The notes: a model not told the origin generated them from the sequence alone. Positions 40,032 through 51,892 are shown, counted from the first letter of the stretch. The stretch: DNA of 64,000 bases from Legionella sp. PC1000 (GCF_014109805.1 NZ_CP059400.1:213501-277500), one strand, 5' to 3'. Program-made: numbers and translations.

Positions 40032-42005
40032 GTGAGTATCCAACAACTTTGTCTAATAATCGTTTTAGCTCCTTTGGCAGGTTCAATAATTGCCGGTTTT
40101 TTCCGTAATCAAATCGGAAGAGTTGGAGCCCATACAGCTACCATTTTGGGAGTTGCAATTTCTTTTGTAATATCGTTGCATGTTGCCTGGCAACTATTCT
40201 CAGGAGCTATTTCAACTGAAAGTACAGTGGTTTATCATTGGGCTAACGGTGGTTTAATACTCCCGTTTGAATTCAATATAGGTTTTTTGATCGACCCTCT
40301 TAGCGTGGTTATGCTGGTTACTGTAAATTTTATTTCTTTGCTGGTACATATTTACAGTATTGGATATATGGCAGATGACGATGGTTACCAACGCTTTTTT
40401 AGCTACATTTCTCTATTTACTTTCATGATGCTTATGTTAGTAAGTGCCAACAATTTTCTACAATTATTCTTTGGCTGGGAAGGTGTAGGGTTAGTATCTT
40501 ATTTGCTTATCGGATTTTGGTACCAAAAGGAATCAGCGATTGAAGGTAGCCTTAAAGCATTTATCGTGAACCGAGTGGGCGATTTTGGTTTTCTATTAGG
40601 TATAGCTCTGATTTTTGCATATACCGGAAGTATCGATTATGAAACTGTTTTCAAAAGCGTAAGCTACCTGGCAAGTCAAAATATTGAACTATTCCACGGA
40701 CATCCCTGGTCCTTAGTTACAGTGATTTGTTTGGCTTTATATGTTGGTGCTATGGGTAAATCGGCGCAAGTCCCACTGCATGTATGGTTACCAGAATCTA
40801 TGGAAGGTCCAACGCCTATTTCCGCATTGATTCATGCTGCAACCATGGTTACCGCCGGGGTATTTATGATTGCACGTATTTCTCCTCTAATTGAATTTTC
40901 CACCACGGCATTAAGTGTGGTTCTAGTTATTGGTGCAACCGGAGCATTGTTTACAGGTATTTTAGCCCTGGTTATGAATGATATTAAGCGTGTTGTAGCC
41001 TATTCAACGTTATCACAACTGGGTTATATGATGGTTGGAATGGGTGCTTCTGCTTATAGCGCAGGGATGTTTCACCTGCTTACACATGCATGTTTTAAAG
41101 CACTCTTATTCCTTGGTGCTGGTTCAGTAATCATTGGAATGCATCATGAACAAGATATGCGAAAAATGGGTGGTTTATGGAATAAAATGCCAATTACGTA
41201 TGTGACTTTCATAATTGGCTCCCTGGCTCTGTGTGCTGTCCCTCCGTTTGCGGGATTTTATTCAAAAGATACTATTATTGAGGCGGCTCAGTTATCACAG
41301 ATCCCTGGTAGCAGCTATGCCTATTTCTGTGTAGTTGTTGGTGCGGGAGTTACTGCGCTGTATGCCTTTAGATCGTTATTTATGACGTTTCATGGTAAGC
41401 CACGCATGGATGCACATACCTTAAGTCATGTGCATGAGTCCCCATGGGTCGTATGGTTGCCGCTTGTTTTACTTGCTATTCCTTCAATTATGTTGGGTTA
41501 TGTGTTGTATATGCCAATGCTTTTTGATAATCCAACTATTTTAGGCTCCTCTCTGTTTGTTCTGCCTCAACATAATGTTCTGGCGGAACTCGCTCATGAA
41601 GTTACTTCTCCGTTTGAAAGTATGTTGCATTCAGTATTTTCACTTACTTTTTGGATTACTATAGCGGGGATTTTTATTGCTTGGCTTTGTTATATCGCTG
41701 TTCCTTCGATTCCGGGATTTTTGGCACGTTATTTCTCACTCATTTACAAAATACTGATGAATAAATATGGATTTGATGCGTTTAATAATTTATTTTTTGT
41801 AAAAGGTTCTAAGGGCATAGGAACTGCGTTTTACAGGGTGGGTGATCAAACGTTGATCGATGGTTTGGTTGTTAACGGCGGCAGTCGACTTATTAGATGG
41901 TTTTCAGCTAAAGGTCGTGTGATACAGAGCGGTTATCTGTATCATTATGCAGCGGTAATGGTTTTTGGATTGCTTGGATTTTTATGCTGGTTGGTACTCG
42001 GCTGA
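40032..42005 (+). CDS. nuoL: NADH-quinone oxidoreductase subunit L
   Basis: The 657-residue antiporter-like subunit contains FFGWEGVGLVSYLLIGFW with its conserved Glu, the discontinuous-helix Lys/His motifs (AMGKSAQVPLHVWLPESMEGPTPISALIHAATMVTAG) and the long C-terminal lateral helix region. The start is GTG at 40032, with AAAAGG eight bases upstream. Confidence 0.96.
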   Translation: MSIQQLCLIIVLAPLAGSIIAGFFRNQIGRVGAHTATILGVAISFVISLHVAWQLFSGAISTESTVVYHWANGGLILPFEFNIGFLIDPLSVVMLVTVNFISLLVHIYSIGYMADDDGYQRFFSYISLFTFMMLMLVSANNFLQLFFGWEGVGLVSYLLIGFWYQKESAIEGSLKAFIVNRVGDFGFLLGIALIFAYTGSIDYETVFKSVSYLASQNIELFHGHPWSLVTVICLALYVGAMGKSAQVPLHVWLPESMEGPTPISALIHAATMVTAGVFMIARISPLIEFSTTALSVVLVIGATGALFTGILALVMNDIKRVVAYSTLSQLGYMMVGMGASAYSAGMFHLLTHACFKALLFLGAGSVIIGMHHEQDMRKMGGLWNKMPITYVTFIIGSLALCAVPPFAGFYSKDTIIEAAQLSQIPGSSYAYFCVVVGAGVTALYAFRSLFMTFHGKPRMDAHTLSHVHESPWVVWLPLVLLAIPSIMLGYVLYMPMLFDNPTILGSSLFVLPQHNVLAELAHEVTSPFESMLHSVFSLTFWITIAGIFIAWLCYIAVPSIPGFLARYFSLIYKILMNKYGFDAFNNLFFVKGSKGIGTAFYRVGDQTLIDGLVVNGGSRLIRWFSAKGRVIQSGYLYHYAAVMVFGLLGFLCWLVLG

Positions 42006-42020
42006 ATATAGGGTGAAGGT

Positions 42021-43526
42021 ATGCATTATTTGCTCAATTTACTAATTTGGTTACCGATAATAGGCGGTGTTTTTGTTCTTCTCGCTGGAGACGATCGTAG
42101 CCCGAATATTTCGCGTTATTTGGCTTTGTTTACCATAATACTTTGCTTGCTACTTTGTATTCCTCTTGTTGTAGGTTTTGATCCTAAAGTATTAGGAATG
42201 CAATATTTGGAGGAATTCCAATGGATGCCCGCTTTAGGAATTAGCTATAGCTTGGGTATCGATGGAATGTCTTTACTTTTGATTGTTCTTACTGTCTTTA
42301 CGAATTTGGTTGTGATACTGGCAACCTGGGAGAGTATTACCAATAGAGTTTCTCAATACTTGGCTGCATTTTTAATTATGCAGGGATTATTGGTTGGTGT
42401 TTTCTCCGCGTTGGATGCAATCGTATTTTATGTGTTTTGGGAGGCTACACTAATCCCAATGTACCTAATTATTGGTATTTGGGGATCAGATAATCGCGTC
42501 TATGCCGCAATTAAATTTTTCTTATATACTTTTTTAGGCTCTGTGCTCATGTTGGCTAGCTTTTTATATATGGGCTATATAGCAGGTACATTTAATATTG
42601 AAGCATTTTATGCAATTAAACTGGGAATGACTGCTCAAACACTGATTTTTATTGCATTTTTCCTTGGTTTTGCAATCAAGATACCCATGTTTCCAGTACA
42701 TACCTGGTTGCCTGATGCGCATACTGAAGCTCCAGCAGGTGGCTCAATAGTATTAGCAGCAATTTTATTAAAGCTCGGTGCTTACGGATTTATCCGTTTC
42801 TCTTTACCTATTGTCCCCGATGCCTGTAGCCGTTATGCTGGCATAATGATAGCCTTGTCTTTAATTGCAGTCGTTTATATTGCCCTGGTTGCAATCATCC
42901 AAAAAGATATGAAACGTTTAATTGCATACTCTTCAATTTCACATATGGGATTTGTGACATTGGGTTCTTTTGCAATTTTTGCAATTGCAAAACAAACAGG
43001 ATTGAGCGCCGCTGGCCTAATTTTGGAAGGTGCAATTGTGGTCATGATTTCTCATGCCTTTGTCTCAAGTGCTCTTTTTGCTGGCGTAGGTTACATTTAT
43101 GATCGTATGCATACCCGACGGTTAGCAGATTTTGGCGGAATAGTGAATACCATGCCAATCTTTGCATCGTTTTTTATGCTTTTCTGTATGGCGAATGCAG
43201 GATTACCAGGTACTTCTGGGTTTGTTGGTGAATTTATGGTGATTCTAGGCTCCATTAAAGCAGGTTTCTGGGTAACATTTTGGGCGGCGACTACGCTCAT
43301 CACAGCAGCTGGATACAATCTATGGATGTACAAACGTGTTATTTTTGGCCCTGTAGCAAATGAAAAAGTTGCAGCGTTAAAAGATCTTACGGGCTATGAG
43401 TTAAGTGCTTATATCCTACTTGCTTTGATGGTTATCGCTATGGGCGTTTATCCTAAGCCAATGTTGGAATATATACATCAAACAGTAAGCCATACTCTGG
43501 CATTAGCAAGTCAATCAAAATTGTAA
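42021..43526 (+). CDS. nuoM: NADH-quinone oxidoreductase subunit M
   Basis: The 501-residue antiporter-like subunit shows FWEATLIPMYLIIGIWG (conserved Glu) and KIPMFPVHTWLPDAHTEAPAGGS (conserved Lys/His). It translocates protons in the membrane arm. GGTGAAGGT precedes the ATG. Confidence 0.97.
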   Translation: MHYLLNLLIWLPIIGGVFVLLAGDDRSPNISRYLALFTIILCLLLCIPLVVGFDPKVLGMQYLEEFQWMPALGISYSLGIDGMSLLLIVLTVFTNLVVILATWESITNRVSQYLAAFLIMQGLLVGVFSALDAIVFYVFWEATLIPMYLIIGIWGSDNRVYAAIKFFLYTFLGSVLMLASFLYMGYIAGTFNIEAFYAIKLGMTAQTLIFIAFFLGFAIKIPMFPVHTWLPDAHTEAPAGGSIVLAAILLKLGAYGFIRFSLPIVPDACSRYAGIMIALSLIAVVYIALVAIIQKDMKRLIAYSSISHMGFVTLGSFAIFAIAKQTGLSAAGLILEGAIVVMISHAFVSSALFAGVGYIYDRMHTRRLADFGGIVNTMPIFASFFMLFCMANAGLPGTSGFVGEFMVILGSIKAGFWVTFWAATTLITAAGYNLWMYKRVIFGPVANEKVAALKDLTGYELSAYILLALMVIAMGVYPKPMLEYIHQTVSHTLALASQSKL

Positions 43527-43541
43527 TCAAGGTTAATCAAT

Positions 43542-44984
43542 ATGACAGCATTACTTGAAAATATCCACGTAGCCCTTCCGGAAATAATCCTGTTAACCGC
43601 AGCGTGCATTGCATTGCTTGCTGATTTATTTTTGCGGGATCGGTGTAAATCAATAGCCTATTTTATATCCTGTATCGGTTTGGTTTTAGCTGCTGTTGTT
43701 AGTTTCCTCTATATTGGTACGTTTAAGGTAATTACGCTTAATGGTCTATTTATCAGCGATGATATTGCAAATTTAATGAAGTTTTTTATATACCTTTCAG
43801 TATTGTTGAGCTTTATTTACTCAAGAAACTACATAGATGAACGTCAAATGCCTGCTGGTGATTACTATATTTTGGGAATGTTTTCTACCTTGGGAATGAT
43901 GTTCTTAGTTTCAGCACATTCGTTACTCACTATTTTTCTGGGATTGGAATTATTGTCATTACCTTTATATGCCATGACGGCTATTCGAAGAACTGATGGT
44001 GATGCTTCTGAAGCGGCAATGAAGTACTTTGTAATGGGCTCAATCGCATCTGCCATGCTCTTGTACGGTATCTCCCTAATTTATGGAGCAACAGGAAAAC
44101 TGGACTTACTCGACGTTGCAAATGCAATTGCTGCGAACTGGCAGCAGCAAAACACATTGCTTGTGTTTGCCTTGGTTTTTATCCTATCTGGGGTTGCATT
44201 CAAATTGGCAGCAGTTCCTTTCCATATGTGGGCGCCCGATGTATATCAAGGGGCTCCAAGTTCAGTTACCTTATTTATTAGTGCTGCACCAAAGATTGCA
44301 GCAGTAGGGATGACCTTTAGGTTGTTAACTATTGGTCTGGTAGATATTAGCGCGCAATGGCAACAAATTCTACTGGTAATTACTTTGCTTTCAACAGGGT
44401 TGGGTAATTTATTTGCCGTGGTACAAACCAGTATAAAACGCTTACTGGCTTATTCAGCAATATCACATATAGGATATGCTCTGTTTGGTATTTTAGCCGC
44501 TACGAACGCGGGCTATTCAGCCGCACTCTACTATATTTTAGTTTACGGAATAACTTCTGCAGCTGCATTTGGTCTAATTGTCTTAATGTCTACACAAGGA
44601 ATGGAAATTGACAATATCGATGATTTAAAAGGACTTAACAAAAGAAACCCTTGGCTTGCATTTTTGATGTTAATTATTATGTTTTCACTTGCAGGTGTTC
44701 CACCCACTGTTGGGTTTTTTACTAAATTACTTGTTCTCAAAGCCCTAGTTGATGCTCAAATGACATGGGTTGCAGTGCTTGGTTTATTCTTTACAGTAAT
44801 TGGTGCATATTACTATTTAAGAGTTATTAAAATCATGTATTTCGATAAACCCATACAGGTTGATCCTGTAATTATGAATAAAGGAAATGTTTTAATACTT
44901 TCCCTCAACTGTTTGTCGCTACTTTATTTAGGTATTTTTCCCAGCGCCTTAATTGTAGCTTGCATTAATGCTTTTGGGACCTAG
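43542..44984 (+). CDS. nuoN: NADH-quinone oxidoreductase subunit N
   Basis: The 480-residue antiporter-like subunit closes the nuo operon. Conserved motifs include [30 protein letters not shown] and [18 protein letters not shown]. The stop codon (TAG, 44982-44984) lies exactly at the edge of a MITE-like repeat whose terminal AGGGCCTG begins inside the stop. Confidence 0.97.
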   Translation: MTALLENIHVALPEIILLTAACIALLADLFLRDRCKSIAYFISCIGLVLAAVVSFLYIGTFKVITLNGLFISDDIANLMKFFIYLSVLLSFIYSRNYIDERQMPAGDYYILGMFSTLGMMFLVSAHSLLTIFLGLELLSLPLYAMTAIRRTDGDASEAAMKYFVMGSIASAMLLYGISLIYGATGKLDLLDVANAIAANWQQQNTLLVFALVFILSGVAFKLAAVPFHMWAPDVYQGAPSSVTLFISAAPKIAAVGMTFRLLTIGLVDISAQWQQILLVITLLSTGLGNLFAVVQTSIKRLLAYSAISHIGYALFGILAATNAGYSAALYYILVYGITSAAAFGLIVLMSTQGMEIDNIDDLKGLNKRNPWLAFLMLIIMFSLAGVPPTVGFFTKLLVLKALVDAQMTWVAVLGLFFTVIGAYYYLRVIKIMYFDKPIQVDPVIMNKGNVLILSLNCLSLLYLGIFPSALIVACINAFGT

Positions 44985-45104
44985 GGCCTGTATGCAATCC
45001 TACTCTCTTTCGCGAGGCCTTGATGGAGGCATATATATATGCCTGGCTTATATGCTCGATAATCAAGGCTTGCGGCTTACTCTAGCGAATTGTAACCAAG
45101 CCCT
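44983..45104. repeat. MITE-like long inverted repeat, copy 2 (after nuoN)
   Basis: This 122-base element has a left arm starting AGGGCCTGTATGCAATCC and ending CGCGAGGCCTTGAT. Its right arm, in reverse complement, starts AGGGCTTGGTTACAATTCG and ends CGCAAGCCTTGATTA. Both match the arms of copy 1 at 30587-30725. The centre holds the perfect 16-base palindrome GGCATATATATATGCC (45028-45043). It may serve as the nuo transcript 3' stem. Confidence 0.8.
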
Positions 45105-45192
45105 AAAATAGAGTAATTTGCTTCTGCATGAGAAAATTGTTCGTTTTTATCATATAGAATATATATTTATTTATAATCTTAAGCGAAAGTAC

Positions 45193-45221
45193 TTGCTAAG
45201 AGTACTGACTCTCAGTATACT
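45193..45221 (+). promoter_or_regulatory. Sigma-70-type promoter for tRNA-fMet/rimP operon
   Basis: TTGCTA at 45193-45198 and TATACT at 45216-45221 are separated by 17 bases. The tRNA starts 13 bases after the -10 box, a normal distance for a short 5' leader. Upstream is AT-rich (45137-45180), suitable as an UP element. Confidence 0.75.
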
Positions 45222-45234
45222 TGCCATCAGTTGA

Positions 45235-45311
<77 letters not shown>

Positions 45312-45320
45312 CTTATTTTG

Positions 45321-45345
45321 AACCCCATTTATGGGGTTTTTTATT
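45321..45345 (+). terminator. Intrinsic terminator or attenuator after tRNA-fMet
   Basis: AACCCCA-TTTA-TGGGGTT (45321-45338) forms a seven-pair stem followed by a T run. It lies between the tRNA and rimP, so it probably terminates part of the transcription and lets the rest read into rimP-nusA. Confidence 0.8.
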
Positions 45346-45513
45346 ATGTATAATTTGTAACTGCACTGATAGTAGTAGCCCAGTAAAGCCAAGGTCACGC
45401 TCGGAACTAATTGCTTTAAAGATAACACTTCCAGAGTTTAGTCCTTGTCCAAGCTCAGGTTACCCTATTGTATTTGTATTAGGCATACGTGCCCTTTTTA
45501 GTTTGTTAATACT

Positions 45514-45957
45514 ATGATACAAGATGAATTGGAACATTTGTTAGCTCCTACGATTACAGATATGGGCTATGAGTTTTGGGGATGTGAATATCTTTCACAA
45601 GGTAGGCATTCCTTATTGCGCATATATATTGATAAGGCTGCTGGAATAGGAATCGAAGACTGTGAAGCAGTAAGTCATCAAGTGAGCGCTTTGCTTGATG
45701 TGGAAGATCCTATTTCTGGAAATTACAGTTTGGAAGTGTCATCACCCGGCATTCCAAGGCCTTTATTTAAAAGTTGGCAATATCAACGTTATATAGGACA
45801 TGAAGTACAAGTAAAAACTTTTAAGCCGGTAAATGGTAAACGTAAATTAATAGGTACTATTGTCTCAGCATCTGAAAATTCTTTAGTACTTAACATAAAT
45901 AACGAAGATCAAGAGTTACTTTTTTCAAATATTGTGAAAGCAAATTTGACAGTATAG
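45514..45957 (+). CDS. rimP: Ribosome maturation factor RimP
   Basis: The 147-residue protein has the two-domain RimP fold, with the conserved [36 protein letters not shown] and [14 protein letters not shown] motifs. It is needed for 30S subunit maturation. It is the first protein gene of the rimP-nusA-infB-rbfA-truB operon. The ATG at 45514 lacks a strong ribosome site. Confidence 0.95.
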   Translation: MIQDELEHLLAPTITDMGYEFWGCEYLSQGRHSLLRIYIDKAAGIGIEDCEAVSHQVSALLDVEDPISGNYSLEVSSPGIPRPLFKSWQYQRYIGHEVQVKTFKPVNGKRKLIGTIVSASENSLVLNINNEDQELLFSNIVKANLTV

Positions 45958-45968
45958 AGAGGCGAACA

Positions 45969-47447
45969 ATGAGCAAAGAATTGTTACTGGTTGCAGAGGC
46001 GTTATCAAACGAAAGAGGTGTAAGTAAAGATGTTATTATACTTGCCATTCAGGCCGCACTGGAGTCTGCAACTCGCAAGATCTTTGGTTTGGATATAGGT
46101 GTAAGAATTAAGTTAGATCCTCGTACAGGCGAGTATGAAACCTTCAGGTATTGGGATGTAGTTAATGAGGATGAGCTAGAGCATCCTGAGCGCCAATTAA
46201 CTGTTGAACAAGCAAAAGAGCGCAATCCAGACGCAAAAACTGGTGATCGCATAGAAGAATCAATACCATCAATTGAATTTGGAAGAATTGAAGCCCAAAC
46301 GGCGCGCCAGGTTATTATGCAAAAAGTTAGAGAGGCGGAGCGTGAGCTAGTCATTGATCAATTCAGAAGCAAGTTAGGACAGCTGATTTATGGAACTGTT
46401 AAGAAAGTAACTCGCGATAATATTATTATCGATTTAGGTGGTAAAGCAGAAGCATTTTTACCACGTAGTGAGATGTTGCCGCATGAAATGTTTCGTCCAA
46501 ATGATCGAGTTCGTGCTTACTTATATGAGATCACACCTCAAGCTCGTGGACCACAGTTGTTTGTAAGCCGGACACGTAATGAAATGCTTATTGAACTTTT
46601 CCGCATAGAGGTTCCAGAAATTGGCGAGAATGTTATTGACGTTAAAGCTGCAGCACGTGATCCAGGAAATAGGGCTAAAATTGCAGTTAAAACCAATGAT
46701 GGACGAATTGATCCTGTAGGGGCTTGTGTAGGTATGCGTGGTGCTCGAGTTCAGGCTGTTTCCAGTGAACTTGGCGGGGAACGGGTGGATATTATTCTAT
46801 GGGATGATAACCCGGCTCAGTTAGTGATCAATGCGATGGCTCCAGCAGAAATTTCTTCTATTGTTGTTGATGAAGATACACATACTATGGATCTGGCTGT
46901 AGAAAAAGATCAACTCTCTCAGGCAATTGGTCGAAATGGTCAAAATGTTCGTTTGGCAAGTCAATTAACTGGCTGGACCTTGAACGTTATGACTACAGAC
47001 GAGTTTGAAAATAAAAATTTGGAAGAGTCAAGTAAAATTGTTAAATTATTTACTTCCGCACTGGAAATTGATGAAGAAATTGCTACATTACTAGTAGCGC
47101 ATGGTTTCTCTTCTCTTGAAGAAGTTGCTTATGTGCCTAAGGAAGAATTACTTGCTATAGAAGAATTTGATGAAGAAATTGTTGAAGAATTAAGAAATAG
47201 AGCAAACGATAAGTTACTCACTATGGCTCTTTCTTCTGGAAAAGAGCTATCTGGCTCACCTGACGAATCGCTACTCTCAATGGAAGGCATGACTAACGAG
47301 TTAGCTAACAAATTAGCCTCGAAGGGAATTACTTCCATGGAGGATTTAGCTGAGCAATCTGTCGATGAGTTGTTGGAAATTGAAGGAATGACTGAAGAAA
47401 AGGCCGGTTCTTTAATTATGAAGGCCAGAGAACCATGGTTTTTATAA
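45969..47447 (+). CDS. nusA: Transcription termination/antitermination protein NusA
   Basis: The 492-residue protein has, in order, the N-terminal RNA-polymerase-binding domain, an S1 domain ([27 protein letters not shown]), KH1 and KH2 ([28 protein letters not shown]) and two acidic C-terminal repeats (about 365-415 and 440-490). The C-terminal repeats match the gamma-proteobacterial form. It lies 11 bases after rimP. Confidence 0.97.
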   Translation: MSKELLLVAEALSNERGVSKDVIILAIQAALESATRKIFGLDIGVRIKLDPRTGEYETFRYWDVVNEDELEHPERQLTVEQAKERNPDAKTGDRIEESIPSIEFGRIEAQTARQVIMQKVREAERELVIDQFRSKLGQLIYGTVKKVTRDNIIIDLGGKAEAFLPRSEMLPHEMFRPNDRVRAYLYEITPQARGPQLFVSRTRNEMLIELFRIEVPEIGENVIDVKAAARDPGNRAKIAVKTNDGRIDPVGACVGMRGARVQAVSSELGGERVDIILWDDNPAQLVINAMAPAEISSIVVDEDTHTMDLAVEKDQLSQAIGRNGQNVRLASQLTGWTLNVMTTDEFENKNLEESSKIVKLFTSALEIDEEIATLLVAHGFSSLEEVAYVPKEELLAIEEFDEEIVEELRNRANDKLLTMALSSGKELSGSPDESLLSMEGMTNELANKLASKGITSMEDLAEQSVDELLEIEGMTEEKAGSLIMKAREPWFL

Positions 47448-47534
47448 GGCTATGGATTTATTATAAATTAATGTAGTGCAAATATGCAGTTCGTTCTTAA
47501 ATAGCGAATATAACTGCTGAAAGGGGATTAAAAT

Positions 47535-50150
47535 ATGGCGGATGTGACGGTTAAACAATTAGCCCAAGTCGTTGGTATTCCGGTTGAACGCTTATTGAAC
47601 CAGTTACAGGAAGCAGGTTTGTCTTTTTCTGATGACCAACAGACTGTGAATGAAGAGCAAAAACGGATCCTACTTAATCATTTGAAGAGAACTTCTCTCC
47701 GTGATGTCAATGTTTCGCCGGAAAGAATTACTTTGAGAAGGAAAAGCTTATCACGGGTTACTGTCGGCCATGACGCTCATAGTGGAAAAACTGTGAATGT
47801 TGAAGTACGTAAGAAAAAGGTATTTGTAAAACGTACCCCAATAGTAGAGCAACCTGAAATTGAAGAACCTGATGTTATGCCTGAAGAAAATCGGAGTGTA
47901 CTCGAGCAACATCCTGCTGAAGTTGTTTCTGAAACTCAATCTGTATCTGAAACATTTCCTGAGACAGAGGAACATGTTGGAGAAACTGCTGCAGCTATTG
48001 AGGCAGTTGAAGCAAAAGAGCAACTCGAATCGGCAGAGAAGCCAGGGGATGAGGGGACTAAAGAGCACCAGGGATCCCATAGTGAAGAATCTCTTGAAAA
48101 AACAAGCACACCTGAAGAAATCGCAGAACTTCCTAAAAAAGAAGATCACAAACTGGAAAAGCCATCTAAAAAGAAGCATGTAGAACAAGTAGTTGAATCT
48201 GATGCGTCAGACTTTAGAAAAGTGAAGAAAAAACCTAAATATCAATCCGCTTATGATCGAGATGAAGAAGAGCAAGAAATACATAGACGCGGCGGGCGTA
48301 GTAAATTTAAAAAGCGTAAAGGCGTTGAGAAGTCAGACAAATTAAGAGAAGCCGAAGAATCATTAAAACATAGTTTTGCATTACCCACTGCACCTGTAGT
48401 AAAAGAAGTTTTGGTACCCGAAACCATCACTGTTGCTGAGTTAGCAAAAAGAATGTCTGTAAAAGTTGCTGAGGTCATTAAAGTGATGATGTCACTCGGA
48501 GCAATGGCGACTATAAACCAGGTTATTGACCAAGAAACTGCGGTTATTGTAGTAGAAGAGATGGGCCATAAAGCACGAATCATTAAAGAAGATGCCATTG
48601 AGCTAGGTCTGGGAGAGTCCATTACTAAAGGCAGTCATACAGAATCTAGAGCACCTGTAGTTACAATTATGGGGCACGTGGACCACGGGAAGACTTCGCT
48701 ACTTGACTATATTCGCCGCACTAAAGTTGCTATTGGTGAAGCTGGTGGTATTACGCAACATATTGGTGCATACCACGTGAGTACACCCAAGGGCGATATT
48801 ACTTTCTTAGATACCCCAGGTCATGCTGCATTTACAGCGATGAGAGCTCGAGGTGCACAGGTCACGGATATTGTTATTTTGATTGTTGCTGCAGATGATG
48901 GAGTGAAGCCGCAAACTATAGAGGCAATTCAACATGCGAAAGCAGCGAAGGTGCCGATTATTGTTGCAATTAACAAAATGGACAAGCCAGATGCGGATCC
49001 TGAACGTGTCATGAATGAATTAACAGGACATGAAGTCATTCCAGAAGCATGGGGTGGTGATACCATGTTTATCAATATCTCTGCGAAGTCAGGTGTGGGT
49101 ATTGATGATCTGCTTGATGCAATATTGTTACAATCTGAAGTTTTAGAACTGACCGCAGTTACTGATGGTGCCGCTAAAGGTGTTGTCATAGAATCACGTT
49201 TGGATAAAGGTAGAGGCCCTGTAGCAACGGTATTGGTACAGAGTGGAACGCTCCATAAAGGAGATATCCTGCTTGCCGGATTCCAATATGGCCGCGTACG
49301 TGCTCTTGTTGGTGATAATGGAGATATGGTTGATTATGCTGGTCCATCAATTCCAGTCGAGGTTCTTGGTTTATCAGCAATTCCTCATGCTGGAGATGAA
49401 GCAGTTGTTGTTCCTGATGAGAAAAAAGCCAGAGAAGTTGCCCTGTTCCGTCAAGGTAAATTCCGTGATGTAAAACTAGCCAGACGTCAGAAATCAACTA
49501 TTGAAGGCATCATGGAAAATATGGCTGCTGGTGAGTCCAAAGTGCTTAACGTTGTACTTAAAGCAGACGTTCAGGGTTCTCTGGAAGCCATTTCAGATGC
49601 CTTAGTGAAGTTATCTACAGATGAAGTTAAGGTGGAAGTTATTTCAAGTGGTGTTGGTGGTATCACTGAATCTGATGTTCACTTGGCTATAGCATCTAGT
49701 GCAATTTTAGTTGGGTTTAACGTTAGAGCAGATAGCAGTGCTAAGAAATTAGCGGAACATGAATCAGTGCAACTACATTATTACAGTGTCATTTACGATA
49801 TTGTTGATCAGATTAAAGGTGCATTAACTGGAATGCTTGCGCCGCAATTCAAAGAAGAAATTATTGGTATTGCAGAAGTTCGGGATGTATTCAAATCACC
49901 AAAAATTGGTGCGATTGCTGGGTGTATGGTCGTTGAAGGTGTTATTAAGCGAAATAACCCTATTCGTGTGCTGCGCGCCAATGTGGTAATCTATGAAGGA
50001 ACTTTGGAGTCATTACGAAGATTTAAGGATGACGTGGTAGAGGTTCGCCAAGGGTTTGAATGCGGCATTGGAGTCAAAAATTACAATGACGTGAAACCAG
50101 GTGATCTTATTGAAGTGTATGAAACAGTAGAAATTAAGCGTGATTTATAA
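47535..50150 (+). CDS. infB: Translation initiation factor IF-2
   Basis: The 871-residue GTPase places initiator tRNA on the 30S subunit. An N-terminal IF2 domain ([21 protein letters not shown]) is followed by a long charged Glu/Lys-rich linker (about 100-270) and a second IF2N domain. The G domain has GHVDHGKT at 380-387, DTPGH and NKMD, and domains II-IV follow. Internal starts that would make short IF-2 isoforms cannot be confirmed. The rbfA start follows three bases after the stop. Confidence 0.97.
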   Translation: MADVTVKQLAQVVGIPVERLLNQLQEAGLSFSDDQQTVNEEQKRILLNHLKRTSLRDVNVSPERITLRRKSLSRVTVGHDAHSGKTVNVEVRKKKVFVKRTPIVEQPEIEEPDVMPEENRSVLEQHPAEVVSETQSVSETFPETEEHVGETAAAIEAVEAKEQLESAEKPGDEGTKEHQGSHSEESLEKTSTPEEIAELPKKEDHKLEKPSKKKHVEQVVESDASDFRKVKKKPKYQSAYDRDEEEQEIHRRGGRSKFKKRKGVEKSDKLREAEESLKHSFALPTAPVVKEVLVPETITVAELAKRMSVKVAEVIKVMMSLGAMATINQVIDQETAVIVVEEMGHKARIIKEDAIELGLGESITKGSHTESRAPVVTIMGHVDHGKTSLLDYIRRTKVAIGEAGGITQHIGAYHVSTPKGDITFLDTPGHAAFTAMRARGAQVTDIVILIVAADDGVKPQTIEAIQHAKAAKVPIIVAINKMDKPDADPERVMNELTGHEVIPEAWGGDTMFINISAKSGVGIDDLLDAILLQSEVLELTAVTDGAAKGVVIESRLDKGRGPVATVLVQSGTLHKGDILLAGFQYGRVRALVGDNGDMVDYAGPSIPVEVLGLSAIPHAGDEAVVVPDEKKAREVALFRQGKFRDVKLARRQKSTIEGIMENMAAGESKVLNVVLKADVQGSLEAISDALVKLSTDEVKVEVISSGVGGITESDVHLAIASSAILVGFNVRADSSAKKLAEHESVQLHYYSVIYDIVDQIKGALTGMLAPQFKEEIIGIAEVRDVFKSPKIGAIAGCMVVEGVIKRNNPIRVLRANVVIYEGTLESLRRFKDDVVEVRQGFECGIGVKNYNDVKPGDLIEVYETVEIKRDL

Positions 50151-50152
50151 AC

Positions 50153-50524
50153 ATGGGGCATAATTTTAAACGTACAGATCGTATCGCTGAGATGATTCAG
50201 CGCAAACTAGCTCAAATAATACCTAAAGAAGTAAAAGATCCGCGCTTAACAGGTTTCGTGACCATATCAGCAGTCAAAGTTGCTGCTGATTTGGGACATG
50301 CGAAAGTATATTTTACTGTCCTTAACGATGATAAAAAAACAGCAGTAGCTATTTTAAATGCTGCTGCGAGTTATTTGCGCAGTGCTTTGGCGCGAAGCAT
50401 TACTTTGCGGACAGTTCCCCAGCTTCATTTTGTATATGATGAATCAATAGAATATGGACAACGCTTAAGTCGTCTCATCGATGAAGTGAATCCGCCATCC
50501 TCTGATGATAATGAACGCGATTAA
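50153..50524 (+). CDS. rbfA: Ribosome-binding factor A
   Basis: The 123-residue KH-like protein acts in 16S rRNA 5'-end maturation and cold adaptation. It shows the typical [18 protein letters not shown] start and [17 protein letters not shown]. The 3' end overlaps the truB start. Confidence 0.96.
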   Translation: MGHNFKRTDRIAEMIQRKLAQIIPKEVKDPRLTGFVTISAVKVAADLGHAKVYFTVLNDDKKTAVAILNAAASYLRSALARSITLRTVPQLHFVYDESIEYGQRLSRLIDEVNPPSSDDNERD

Positions 50525-51413
50525 CCCTTTAATAAAAGATGGAATTTTGTTGCTGAATAAGTCGGAAGGAATGACCTCAAATACGGCACTCCAGAAGGCA
50601 AAAAAACTATTGGGAGCGCAAAAAGCAGGGCATACTGGAAGTCTAGATCCTCTCGCTACTGGAATGTTGCCTCTTTGTTTTGGTGAAGGAACTAAAGTAT
50701 GTCAGTTTTTGCTCGATGCAGATAAATGTTATCAGACTATCGGTCTATTAGGCATCAAAACCAATACTGCTGACGCAACAGGTGAAGTAATTGCTCGTGC
50801 GGAAGCATTCACCATTTCCGAGGAAAGTTTGCTTCACGTATTGATGCAGCATACAGGTTATATAAAGCAGATTCCTTCTATGTTTTCCGCGTTAAAGCAC
50901 AATGGTGTTCCTCTTTATCGTTTAGCCAGAAAAGGGATCAACATTGAAAGGACAGCACGTGAGATCCTGATTAGTAATTTACAACTTAACGCATTCGATG
51001 GAATTCAATTTTCATTAACTGTGACGTGCAGCAAAGGAACCTATATTCGTAATTTAGTGGAAGACATTGGCGATGCTTTAGGTGTAGGGGCTCATGTGAC
51101 GCAGTTGCATCGAGTGCATACATCTGGTTTAGAAAATATGCCTATGTATTCGCTAGACGAATTAGAGAGTATGTCTATGTCGGAGAGAGTTGCATGCTTA
51201 ATTCCTATGGATCGAGCAGTTGACCATTTTGAGCCAGTGACCCTTTCAGATGATGAACTGCTCGCAATTCGCCAAGGCAGAGTAGTAACAAATAAGCTAG
51301 AGGTAGAAATAACAGATTGTGTTCGTCTTTATGATAAAGAAGCACAATTTATTGGGTTAGGCGAACGAAATACGCAAGGTACTATTAAAGCGAAACGATT
51401 ACTTTCTTTTTAA
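50505..51413 (+). CDS. truB: tRNA pseudouridine-55 synthase TruB
   Basis: The 302-residue enzyme makes pseudouridine 55 in the T-loop of tRNAs. The catalytic Asp is in [21 protein letters not shown], and [15 protein letters not shown] and the C-terminal PUA-like domain follow. Two adjacent in-frame starts exist (50505 and 50511) and both overlap rbfA. Confidence 0.96.
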   Translation: MIMNAINPLIKDGILLLNKSEGMTSNTALQKAKKLLGAQKAGHTGSLDPLATGMLPLCFGEGTKVCQFLLDADKCYQTIGLLGIKTNTADATGEVIARAEAFTISEESLLHVLMQHTGYIKQIPSMFSALKHNGVPLYRLARKGINIERTAREILISNLQLNAFDGIQFSLTVTCSKGTYIRNLVEDIGDALGVGAHVTQLHRVHTSGLENMPMYSLDELESMSMSERVACLIPMDRAVDHFEPVTLSDDELLAIRQGRVVTNKLEVEITDCVRLYDKEAQFIGLGERNTQGTIKAKRLLSF

Positions 51414-51483
51414 TCTTTTCGAAGTGTAAATGAGATATTCTAACTAAATATGAAATTTTTTGCACAAAAATAAATTTCAGTAC

Positions 51484-51512
51484 TTGTTTCGTTGGACATG
51501 CCTTGGTAGAAT
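51484..51512 (+). promoter_or_regulatory. Probable promoter for rpsO-pnp
   Basis: TTGTTT at 51484-51489 and TAGAAT at 51507-51512 are separated by 17 bases, 43 bases before the rpsO start. The -35 box matches consensus only partly. A promoter between truB and rpsO is expected from the E. coli arrangement. Confidence 0.5.
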
Positions 51513-51554
51513 GTTCGCCTTTAAATGAATACTTAGTAGTTCCGGGAGTGTATA

Positions 51555-51830
51555 ATGTCGCTAAGCAGCGCGGATAAAGCAGCAATTGTTAAAGAATATA
51601 AGCGTTCTGATACAGATACAGGTTCACCTGAAGTTCAGGTTTCGATCATTACAAGCCGTATCAAATATTTAACCGAGCACTTTAAAGAACACAAAAAAGA
51701 TTTTCATTCTCGACGTGGGCTACAAGAACTCGTTAATAAGCGTCGTAAGTTGTTAAAATATTTAAAGCGAAACGATGATGCTCGCTATCAAAAGTTGATC
51801 CAATCTCTGGAACTTAGAGATTCTTATTGA
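51555..51830 (+). CDS. rpsO: 30S ribosomal protein S15
   Basis: The 91-residue protein is S15, with the conserved [36 protein letters not shown] and [11 protein letters not shown]. It binds the 16S rRNA three-way junction early in assembly. The start is the ATG at 51555 after a GGGAG ribosome site. Confidence 0.97.
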   Translation: MSLSSADKAAIVKEYKRSDTDTGSPEVQVSIITSRIKYLTEHFKEHKKDFHSRRGLQELVNKRRKLLKYLKRNDDARYQKLIQSLELRDSY

Positions 51831-51843
51831 TTGATGAGCAAAT

Positions 51844-51869
51844 ACATTTCTTTAGAAATAGAAATGTAC
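51844..51869 (+). terminator. Hairpin after rpsO
   Basis: TACATTTC pairs with GAAATGTA around a ten-base loop, followed by CTTTT. This may be a weak terminator or an RNase III-type processing stem in the rpsO-pnp intercistronic region. Confidence 0.5.
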
Positions 51870-51892
51870 TTTTATAAAAGATACTTTAAATA

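Noticed and set aside
47751..48188. Minus-strand Phe-rich frame opposite infB
   Set aside because: It mirrors the Glu/Lys-rich linker of IF-2 (GAA/AAA read as TTC/TTT); not a gene.
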